Assembly: GCA_027036755.1 (NCBI GenBank)
Contig: JALWDV010000399.1
Location: 1-11,831 of the forward strand
Direction of reading: 5' to 3'
Source of the DNA: Anaerolineae bacterium
GTDB taxonomy: Bacteria > Chloroflexota > Anaerolineae > J102
Length of the DNA: 11,831 nucleotides
The notes beneath the pieces are model-generated. The model was not told the origin of the DNA and made no database searches. It worked only from the letters and a program-made list of their open reading frames with translations. Below are positions 1-5,273 of this stretch, one piece after another (position 1 is the first letter of the stretch; each line of letters starts with the position of its first letter). The translations under genes and the position numbers were made by a program.

Positions 1-769
1 CCCGCTCCAGCAGCGCATGCTTGAAGTAATCATCCTGCGGCCCGAACAGATCGGAGACGCTCTGATGCTGTTGCAGGGCCAGCCGCAAGACGTTGTAAAA
101 ACGGGTGTCGTGGCCCGGATGCGCTTCCACCAGCAGGCGGGCCGTGGCGACTTCGTGGGCGTAGAAGAAGGTGCGCCACAGGTCGGCGTCCCGCTGCATC
201 GCGGCCAGCGCCAGGGGCACGCCCATCCATTCGTGGGCCAGGATGATGCGGCGCAGGCCTGCATCCTGGGCCAGATGATAGAGGGCCGCGTAGGCGGGCT
301 CGGCCAGGTTTACGAATAGCCGAAATTCCTCGTCGTGTTCATAGCGAGCCGCGTCCAGCCCGAATTGCTCCCACAGGGAGTATTTGAAGTCACGCACCCG
401 ATCCCGATTGATGCGGGTGACGTTGATCAGAAGAACCTCATGCTCGACCCCGCCGAAGGGTCTGAGCCCGTACAGAATCTCGACGCCGAACGCATCCTCG
501 ATGCTGCGGAAGGCGTCGGCCAGGGGCCGGGGCGGCAGGGCGATGCCGCGGTTGCGGGCGTAGAGGAGGCGCAGGCGGTTGTCGGGAGCGAAAAGCCGGG
601 CCATCTCGCCGGGATTATCCACGTTGTAAGGCCCCACCACGATGGTGCGCGCCACCGCCTTTCCATAGGCGTCGGCTCCCAGCAGGCCATTGAGCACCGC
701 GCCGATGCCGCCCACTTTGACGCCGGCTTCGTGGGTGACGTGAACGAGCAGATCGATGGATGCGGGCAT
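1..769 (-). CDS. Glycogen/starch synthase-type GT-B glycosyltransferase, N-terminal part (runs off the left edge)
   Basis: An open frame on the minus strand starts with ATG at 769 and stays open for 256 codons to the window edge, so the C-terminal half is missing. Seen in the sequence: an N-terminal strand LLVHVTHEAG followed by KVGGIG (residues 18-23). This matches the K-x-G-G glycine loop that binds the nucleotide-sugar in starch and glycogen synthases. Later come AHEWMG (about 178-183) and FFYAHEVATAR (about 201-211), which resemble the HEW and HxT/HE strands of glycogen synthases of families GT3 and GT5. The family transfers glucose from ADP- or UDP-glucose to an alpha-glucan in the cytoplasm. 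Exact family and substrate cannot be fixed without the C-terminal half. There is no clear Shine-Dalgarno. The start is chosen because the homologous beta-strand begins right after it. A dispersed repeat lies about 15 bases upstream. Confidence 0.8.
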   Translation of the reverse strand, partial: MPASIDLLVHVTHEAGVKVGGIGAVLNGLLGADAYGKAVARTIVVGPYNVDNPGEMARLFAPDNRLRLLYARNRGIALPPRPLADAFRSIEDAFGVEILYGLRPFGGVEHEVLLINVTRINRDRVRDFKYSLWEQFGLDAARYEHDEEFRLFVNLAEPAYAALYHLAQDAGLRRIILAHEWMGVPLALAAMQRDADLWRTFFYAHEVATARLLVEAHPGHDTRFYNVLRLALQQHQSVSDLFGPQDDYFKHALLER

Positions 770-784
770 GGCGTTTCTGTTTTG

Positions 785-905
785 AAAATAGAATGATCGC
801 TGGTGCTGAAGGTTGGCAAAGCCTGCGTCGGGCGAGTCTGCAACGGGCGTGATGCGTAATGCGTAATCCGTGAGGTCGTCACGCATCACGAATCACGCAT
901 TACGG
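785..905 (+). repeat. Dispersed ~120-bp repeat, copy A (partner of 11275-11397, inverted)
   Basis: This stretch matches the reverse complement of 11275-11397 along its length with two 1-base indels. The core 835-905 (71 nt) differs at only two positions. The core contains interlocking GCGTAAT/ATTACGC-type palindromes and can fold into a hairpin (cgtaat..gtga / tcacgcat.acg). The two core differences both break pairs in the hairpin, so this copy looks slightly decayed relative to copy B. It lies immediately upstream of the glycogen-synthase-like gene. No coding capacity is apparent. Confidence 0.8.
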
Positions 906-914
906 CTCTCCTGC

Positions 915-1018
915 GTCATCTCGAGGGAGCGCAGCGACCGAACAGTGCGACGCGCTTGAGCCTGCAGTAAGTGCGTCGCACCTGGGAGATTCCTCCTCCC
1001 TGTGGTCGTCGGAATGAC
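915..1018. repeat. Fold-back intergenic repeat with GTCAT...ATGAC ends
   Basis: The element begins GTCATCTCGA and ends TCGGAATGAC, imperfect terminal inverted repeats. It contains a perfect 9-bp inner inverted repeat, GTGCGACGC (945-953) and GCGTCGCAC (973-981), with a 19-base loop. It starts only 9 bases after the other repeat ends. Short repeats reading roughly GTCATTCCGA...GGAATGAC are a recurrent intergenic type in many bacterial genomes, as far as I recall. The reading frame through it on the minus strand (893-1093) is rich in Arg/Thr/Ser and looks non-coding. Confidence 0.6.
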
Positions 1019-1111
1019 GTAACATTTTTTTGCGTGCAGCCGCCTGTGACGTAGCGCCGAGGGTCGAGGCGCTGTTCGAGACGAGGGATTCACGGCATCT
1101 TCGCGGATGGC

Positions 1112-1141
1112 ATTATAGCATGTTTCTGAAGATCGTTTCCA
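1112..1141 (-). promoter_or_regulatory. Possible extended -10 promoter at the end of the family-4 glycosyltransferase gene
   Basis: On the minus strand TGC-TATAAT (TATAAT complement at 1112-1117) overlaps the stop codon of the upstream gene. A partial -35, TGGAAA (1136-1141), lies 18 bases away. It could drive the glycogen-synthase-like gene starting at 769, with a leader of about 330 bases crossing both repeats. Such a long leader and the weak -35 keep confidence low. Confidence 0.3.
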
Positions 1142-2261
1142 TTTGCGCGGCTGTGTGATCCCAGGTGTAGCGGGCCAGCACGATGGCTCTGAGCTGTTCT
1201 CCCACCGGGCGCAATGCGGGCAGACGGCCGACGGCTTCCTGAATGGTCCGGGCCAGGGCCGCGGGCTCGGGTGCGGCGTAAAGGCCCAGCTCGCCCAGGT
1301 ATTGCCGATGCGCGGGCGTGTCGGTGGCGATGACGGGCAGGGCCATGCTCATGTAGGGCAGGAGTTTGCCGCTGCCTTCGGTGGTGGCCAGCTTGGGCGC
1401 GATGGCGAGATCGCCCAGGGCCAGATAGCGGGGGGCTTGCTCGTAGCGGATGGGCCCGGTGAATCGCACCAGGCGCTCGACGCCCAGAGCCGCCGCCATC
1501 TTGCGATAGCGCCCCACGTTGGGAAAGCCCATGATCAGAAATCGAACCGGGCGCTGCAAGTGGGCGATGGCCTGCAAGAGCAGATCGACGCCCTGGTATG
1601 GGGCCATGAGGCCCAGATAGACCACGGTGGGAGGGCCGTCGGGAGCCAGGCCCAGCTCGCGGGCCAGGCGGGCGTCGCGCGGCCGGGGCCGAAAGAGGTG
1701 GGGATCAACCGCGTCGGGGAGGTGATGCAGGCGCTCGGCCGGGAGGCCGCGGGCGCTGAGTTCATCCAACGCATGACGGGTGGAAAGGAAAAGGGCGCGG
1801 GGCTGCCGGTCCAGCCAGCGTTCCAGCCGCGAAAGAGGAGGACGCCAAATGCTGTCGGGCTGCAGGAAGTTGTGCGTGAGCATCTCAGCGGTGAGAGAGC
1901 CCTGGTAGTCGAAGCTGAGGGGAACGCGTAGCGTTTTGGCCAGCAGCCAGCCGATGAGCGCGCCTTCGTGCAGGTAGGCGTGGATGAGCCGGGGACGAAA
2001 GCGCCAGGCCGCAATCATGGCGGTGGGGCCCAAAATGGCGTCGAGGAGGAGTTTGCGGCGGGAGGAGCCCACGGGGATGTGGCGCAGGCCGGGCAAGGGC
2101 GCTCGGGTGATGGCCAATTCGGGCGCGTCTCTGCCCGCGGGGTAGGTGACCAGCCTGATGGCGTGGCCCCGGGCCTGCAGGCTGCGCAGTTGCCCCCGAA
2201 TGCGGATATGACAACCATAGTCGTTGTAAAATGCCGTAGGGGCGACAGCAAGAATTCGCAT
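1113..2261 (-). CDS. Family-4-type (GT-B) glycosyltransferase
   Basis: A 382-residue protein, a normal length for GT4 enzymes. Seen: the first strand MRILAVAPTAFYNDYGCHIR with the acceptor-side GCH loop at residues 16-18; an interdomain linker LPDAVDPHLFRP (about 181-192); a second Rossmann domain starting VVYLGLMAPYQGVDLLLQA (about 213-231); and the nucleotide-sugar loop TTEGSGKLLPYMSMALPVIATD region (about 293-314), the usual E-x7-E area of GT4. The family transfers a sugar from a nucleotide donor to a lipid, protein or polysaccharide acceptor on the cytoplasmic face. Donor and acceptor cannot be told. I start at 2261, not at the upstream in-frame ATG at 2324, because the extra 21 residues are encoded by a repeated DNA segment and precede the conserved first strand. 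No Shine-Dalgarno is seen. A terminator-like hairpin lies directly before the start codon. Confidence 0.88.
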   Translation of the reverse strand: MRILAVAPTAFYNDYGCHIRIRGQLRSLQARGHAIRLVTYPAGRDAPELAITRAPLPGLRHIPVGSSRRKLLLDAILGPTAMIAAWRFRPRLIHAYLHEGALIGWLLAKTLRVPLSFDYQGSLTAEMLTHNFLQPDSIWRPPLSRLERWLDRQPRALFLSTRHALDELSARGLPAERLHHLPDAVDPHLFRPRPRDARLARELGLAPDGPPTVVYLGLMAPYQGVDLLLQAIAHLQRPVRFLIMGFPNVGRYRKMAAALGVERLVRFTGPIRYEQAPRYLALGDLAIAPKLATTEGSGKLLPYMSMALPVIATDTPAHRQYLGELGLYAAPEPAALARTIQEAVGRLPALRPVGEQLRAIVLARYTWDHTAAQMETIFRNML

Positions 2262-2290
2262 GACAAAGAAAACGCCCGATGAATCGGGCG
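2262..2290 (-). terminator. Terminator-like hairpin abutting the glycosyltransferase start codon
   Basis: On the minus strand CGCCCGAT and ATCGGGCG (2273-2280 and 2283-2290 on the plus strand) are perfectly complementary. TTTTCTTTG follows, then TC and the ATG at 2261. The layout is that of an intrinsic terminator or attenuator, but its position flush against the start codon is odd. It might insulate the gene from the parB operon, or be a by-product of repeat insertion. Confidence 0.5.
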
Positions 2291-2323
2291 CTGGCGGTGC
2301 GCCTGGGCGCACCTGAAAACGCA
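2283..2323 (+). repeat. 41-bp direct repeat, copy 1
   Basis: Identical over 41 bases to 2532-2572 (begins ATCGGGCGCTGG, ends TGAAAACGCA). It contains a compact hairpin, GGTGCGC-CTGG-GCGCACC. The two copies flank the nested-palindrome element at about 2337-2520. On the minus strand this copy supplies the apparent N-terminal extension of the glycosyltransferase frame, which is why that extension is not accepted as coding. Confidence 0.9.
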
Positions 2324-2336
2324 ATTCGTGAACATT

Positions 2337-2520
2337 GACAAAATAATCCGGTCATGGGCGGAGGCGCTTCTTGTTCACCGCCAACGCCGGGGGATGAAGT
2401 CCCCCGGCTAGAAACAGCGCCCCCGCGGGGCTAGCCGGATTTATCCGGCGCTGTTTTGTAGCCCGGCGACTTCATCGCCGAGCGGACGTGGCAAACGCCC
2501 CTATGACCGATTTAATTTGT
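2337..2520. mobile_element. MITE-like nested-palindrome element with imperfect terminal inverted repeats
   Basis: The ends ACAAAATAATCCGGTCAT (2338-2355) and the complement of 2503-2520 match at 15 of 18 positions, and a GGGCG-type motif follows on both sides. A 9-base direct repeat GTGAACATT lies at each edge (2328-2336 and 2519-2527; the right copy overlaps the inverted repeat by two bases). Inside are hairpins 2386-2408 (9-bp stem, loop TGAAG), 2434-2449 (7-bp stem) and 2464-2480 (6-bp stem, loop CTTCA). AAACAGCGCC/GGCGCTGTTT (2412-2421, 2447-2456) closes the middle. The left and right halves are imperfect inverted copies of each other, and the TGAAG and CTTCA loops are complementary. No transposase is encoded, so any movement would need one supplied from elsewhere. 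Confidence 0.55.
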
Positions 2521-2531
2521 GAACATTCATT

Positions 2532-2572
2532 ATCGGGCGCTGGCGGTGCGCCTGGGCGCACCTGAAAACGCA
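2532..2572 (+). repeat. 41-bp direct repeat, copy 2
   Basis: Identical over 41 bases to 2283-2323. It lies just downstream of parB on the minus strand, directly after the parB terminator hairpin. GTGAACATT occurs 4 bases before this copy and 4 bases after copy 1, so the flanks are mirror-arranged around the palindromic element. Confidence 0.9.
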
Positions 2573-2586
2573 CTTCAAGTGCGTTC
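2567..2586 (-). terminator. Probable intrinsic terminator of the pfkB-parA-parB operon
   Basis: Directly after the parB stop codon, the minus strand reads AACGCACT-TGA-AGTGCGTTTTC: an 8-bp perfect stem with a 3-base loop and a short T-rich tail. A second hairpin (GGTGCGC/GCGCACC) follows within the 41-bp repeat. The short T tract makes termination strength uncertain. Confidence 0.6.
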
Positions 2587-3476
2587 TACAACGGCTCGTC
2601 GCCGATCAACTTCTCATAAAGATCAGCGAGCTCTTCTTCCGAATAATAGTGGATGACAATGCGCCCGCCCTTGCGGGAGCGGTACAGATTCACCTTGGCT
2701 CCCAGATACTCCCGCAAGCGATCCTCGATGGCCCGGGTCTCGGGGCTGGCGCTGAGATCATCTTCCTCCTTGGGCGGCGGCGCGGGCGAATTCAACCGCC
2801 GCACCAGCTCCTCGGTCTGACGCACCGAGAGGCCCCGGTCGATGACCAGCTTCATCGCCTCGATCATCGTCCGATCATCCGCAAGGCCCAACAGGGCCCG
2901 GGCGTGCCCCTCGCGGATCTGCCCCTCCAGCACCGCCTGCTTCACCTGGTCGGGCAACTGCAGCAGGCGGACGGTGTTGGCCACCGCGGCGCGGCTCTTG
3001 CCCACCTTCTCCGCCACCTGGGCCTGGGTGAGCCCGAACTCGTTGATCAGCGTCTCGTATGCCACCGCCTCCTCCAGCGGATTCAAATCCGCTCGTTGCA
3101 CATTCTCCACCAGGGCCAGCTCCAGCATGGCCTGGGGCGTGGCGTCTTTGATGATGACAGGCGCTTCCTTCAGCCCCGCCAGCTTCGAGGCCCGCCATCG
3201 ACGCTCGCCCGCGATGATGGTGTAAGGCGTGGGGGAATCCGCCGGCGCGCGGGTGACGATGATGGGCTGGATCAACCCATGCTCTTTGATAGACGCGGCC
3301 AGCTCGGCCAGGGCCTCCGGCTCGAAAGTCTGGCGGGGCTGGCCGGGATTGGGGCTGATATCTTCCAATGGTAGCTTATGGACGCTGGTCTCGGATGATT
3401 CGCCATCCTGCACCGCCGGGGGGGCAGTGGGGATCAAACTGCTGAGACCGCGGCCAAGTCCTCTGCGGGGGGTCAT
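2586..3476 (-). CDS. parB: Chromosome-partitioning protein ParB (CTP-dependent DNA clamp)
   Basis: 296 residues, the usual size of chromosomal ParB. Seen: N-terminal RRGLGRGLSSLI (4-15), the segment that in other ParBs contacts ParA; LPLEDISPNPGQPRQTF (35-51); the CTP-binding motif GERRWRA (90-96); ENVQRADLNPLEEA (124-137), the second ParB motif; a helix-turn-helix around LTQAQVAEKVGKSRAAVANTVRLL (about 149-172); and a C-terminal dimerisation region ending EEELADLYEKLIG. Family knowledge: ParB loads at parS, closes as a CTP-switched clamp, spreads on DNA and stimulates ParA ATPase. It overlaps parA by ATGA and has a good ribosome-binding site (AAGGAG, 7 bases before ATG) inside the end of parA, indicating coupled translation. 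No parS matching the TGTTTCACGTGAAACA consensus is visible in the window. Confidence 0.96.
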   Translation of the reverse strand: MTPRRGLGRGLSSLIPTAPPAVQDGESSETSVHKLPLEDISPNPGQPRQTFEPEALAELAASIKEHGLIQPIIVTRAPADSPTPYTIIAGERRWRASKLAGLKEAPVIIKDATPQAMLELALVENVQRADLNPLEEAVAYETLINEFGLTQAQVAEKVGKSRAAVANTVRLLQLPDQVKQAVLEGQIREGHARALLGLADDRTMIEAMKLVIDRGLSVRQTEELVRRLNSPAPPPKEEDDLSASPETRAIEDRLREYLGAKVNLYRSRKGGRIVIHYYSEEELADLYEKLIGDEPL

Positions 3477-4282
3477 GAGGCTGCTCCTTCGGGGGCGGGC
3501 GCAAGAACGCCGTCTCGAATCAAAAGCTCTTCCGCCAACTGTTGATACGCCCGGGCGCCGGACGAATTGGGCGCATAAGTGCTGACAGGTTCGCCATAAC
3601 TGGGCGCTTCTCCCAGACGCACATTACGCGGGATCACCGTAGTGAACACCAAATCCTTGAAATACGCTCGCAACTCCTCCTCCACCTGACGGCTGAGCTT
3701 GTTCCGGGCGTCGTACATGGTCAGCAACAGGCCCACGATGCTCAAATCGGGGTTGAGGGCCTTGCGCACCTGCTCCACCGTGCCCAATAGCTGGCCCAGC
3801 CCTTCCATGGCCAGATACTCGCTCTGCACAGGGATGAGCACCCCATGGGCCGCAGCCATGGCATTGACGGTAATCAAACCCAAACTGGGCGGGCTGTCGA
3901 TGAAAATGTAATCATAGCGATGAAGCGTCGGCGTCAACGCATCTCGCAGCAAAAAACTGCGTCGATAGGGGTCTCTGATAGCCTCCACCGCTTCAGTCTC
4001 CAGCGCCGCCAACGCGTGCGCGCCAGGGGCGATATCCAGCCTCATGCGGCTGGTGAGGGTGATCACATCCGCCAGGTCCGCGTCGCCACTGAAAACATCA
4101 TACAACGAGCGCGGCAACTGACTGGCCCCCAGCCCCAAAGAGCTGGTGGCGTTGGCCTGGGGATCGATATCGACGATGAGCACGCGCTGCCCGGCTGCCG
4201 CCAGATACGCGCCCAGATTGACAGCGGTCGTCGTTTTGCCGACGCCGCCCTTTTGATTGGCAATGGCGTAAATTCGTGTCAT
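3473..4282 (-). CDS. parA: Chromosome-partitioning ATPase ParA (Soj family)
   Basis: 269 residues, typical of chromosomal ParA/Soj without an N-terminal HTH. Seen: deviant Walker A KGGVGKTT (11-18) with its signature lysine; LIVDIDPQANAT (35-46), the switch I region; Walker B YIFIDSPPSLG (125-135); and RNVRLGEAPSYGEPV (219-233), a conserved ParA stretch near the non-specific DNA-binding surface. Known role: an ATP-dependent dimer binds the nucleoid, and ParB-stimulated hydrolysis moves parS complexes apart. The start ATG overlaps the kinase stop codon (ATGA), and the stop overlaps the parB start (ATGA). The three genes form one translationally coupled unit. Upstream ribosome-binding sequence is weak, consistent with re-initiation after the kinase. 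Confidence 0.96.
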   Translation of the reverse strand: MTRIYAIANQKGGVGKTTTAVNLGAYLAAAGQRVLIVDIDPQANATSSLGLGASQLPRSLYDVFSGDADLADVITLTSRMRLDIAPGAHALAALETEAVEAIRDPYRRSFLLRDALTPTLHRYDYIFIDSPPSLGLITVNAMAAAHGVLIPVQSEYLAMEGLGQLLGTVEQVRKALNPDLSIVGLLLTMYDARNKLSRQVEEELRAYFKDLVFTTVIPRNVRLGEAPSYGEPVSTYAPNSSGARAYQQLAEELLIRDGVLAPAPEGAAS

Positions 4283-5106
4283 GGTGCTGGATGAGCCTGG
4301 AGATACGTTTCGACCTGATGGCGGTAAGGAATGCCGCTGAGCCCCACGCCTTCGATGCTGAGGCTAGCGGTGACATTGGCGAAATAAGCGGCCTCGACAG
4401 GAGATTTGCCGTTCATGATCTCGACGAGGAAAGCCGCGGCGAAGGTGTCGCCCGCGCCGGTGGCGTCAACCTCCCGGGCCGGACGCGTATGCACCCGGCA
4501 GCGCTGCCCGCGATGATAAAGCACGCAGCCCTTCGCGGCCTTGGTGATGGCGACCAGCGGCACGGTGTCGATAATCGTCGGCAGGATGCTCATATCGCCG
4601 ATGAGATCGAGATCGGAGAAAATAATGCTATCGAGATAAGGCAAAATGCGCCCAGCGCTGTACCAGGGAATAGCGAAGACCCGTCCTCGCTCATCCCACT
4701 CGCGCATCCACCCCTGCGGCGTGGCGGCCAGCTTGTTCCGGGCGTATTGAGCGATGACGGGATCCACCTCCTGCGCCACAGGCGCCAACAGCAGCACATC
4801 GGCGTCATACACCTCGTCGGGCGCGTCCGCCGCCATGATGGGGCCCGCCACCGACAAAATCTGCTGCGTGCGAATCTCTTTGTAATAGACGTTCAAAAAA
4901 GTGGTGTAGACATCGGTGGGCAAATTGAAAACCTGAATCCCCGCATCTTCCAGAATTCGGACATCGTCGGGATGAGCGCGAGTCAGAACCGTTACATCCG
5001 CGCCCAGACGCCGCGCCGTCAGGCCAGAATAGCTCACCGCGCCGCCAAGGGTGTAGCCGTCGTCAGCGATATCGCGTGTCAGATGTCCGATTATAGCAAT
5101 ATGCAC
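4279..5106 (-). CDS. PfkB-family carbohydrate/nucleoside kinase
   Basis: 275 residues, somewhat short for the ribokinase/PfkB superfamily (usually about 300). Seen: N-terminal GGAVSYSGLTARRLGADV (21-38), the family's first signature area; and DATGAGDTFAAAF (214-226), the second signature, carrying the GAGD anion hole and catalytic Asp220. The family phosphorylates a sugar, nucleoside or related hydroxyl with ATP in the cytoplasm; substrate specificity cannot be read from the sequence. The start is GTG at 5106, with AGGAG 10 bases upstream. The end overlaps parA by ATGA, so it is the first gene of the kinase-parA-parB operon. Pairing a PfkB kinase with chromosome segregation is unexpected; a regulatory rather than metabolic role is possible but purely inferred. 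Confidence 0.9.
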   Translation of the reverse strand: MHIAIIGHLTRDIADDGYTLGGAVSYSGLTARRLGADVTVLTRAHPDDVRILEDAGIQVFNLPTDVYTTFLNVYYKEIRTQQILSVAGPIMAADAPDEVYDADVLLLAPVAQEVDPVIAQYARNKLAATPQGWMREWDERGRVFAIPWYSAGRILPYLDSIIFSDLDLIGDMSILPTIIDTVPLVAITKAAKGCVLYHRGQRCRVHTRPAREVDATGAGDTFAAAFLVEIMNGKSPVEAAYFANVTASLSIEGVGLSGIPYRHQVETYLQAHPAP

Positions 5107-5146
5107 GTAGAACTGGCTCCTGTGGGGGATAAAAACGACATAGGAA

Positions 5147-5176
5147 ATTGTAGCACAAAGCCTCGCAGCTTCGTAA
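5147..5176 (-). promoter_or_regulatory. Candidate promoter of the kinase-parA-parB operon
   Basis: On the minus strand: TTACGA (5171-5176), an 18-base spacer, then TGC-TACAAT (-10 at 5147-5152, with the extended TG). It lies about 40 bases before the kinase GTG and just beyond the terminator of the preceding gene, where an operon promoter is expected. Confidence 0.55.
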
Positions 5177-5221
5177 ATAGCGCTAAAGCGTCAGGCGCGA
5201 CAATTTCCTGCACCTGAGAAC

Positions 5222-5250
5222 AAAAAAAGGCCCGCCGCAGCGAGCCTTTT
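5222..5250 (-). terminator. Intrinsic terminator after the CNB-domain gene
   Basis: On the minus strand AAGGCTCGC-TGCG-GCGGGCCTT followed by seven or more Ts: a 9-bp stem with one G-T pair, tetraloop and strong T tract. It sits about 25 bases after the stop codon of the CNB protein and separates it from the kinase operon. Confidence 0.85.
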
Positions 5251-5273
5251 GATGTGACGCAAAGAAACCGAAC

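Noticed and set aside
1019..1029. T tract after the fold-back repeat as a plus-strand terminator
   Set aside because: No plus-strand gene lies upstream in the left 1 kb. The T run is probably incidental.
893..1093. 66-residue minus-strand frame between the two glycosyltransferase genes
   Set aside because: It runs across the fold-back repeat, has a composition unlike the neighbours and no ribosome-binding site.
2262..2324. 21-residue extension of the family-4 glycosyltransferase
   Set aside because: Encoded by the hairpin and the 41-bp repeat. The conserved first strand starts at the ATG at 2261.
2386..2480. CRISPR-like array
   Set aside because: The units are unequal hairpins in mirror orientation, not direct repeats with unique spacers, and no cas gene is present.
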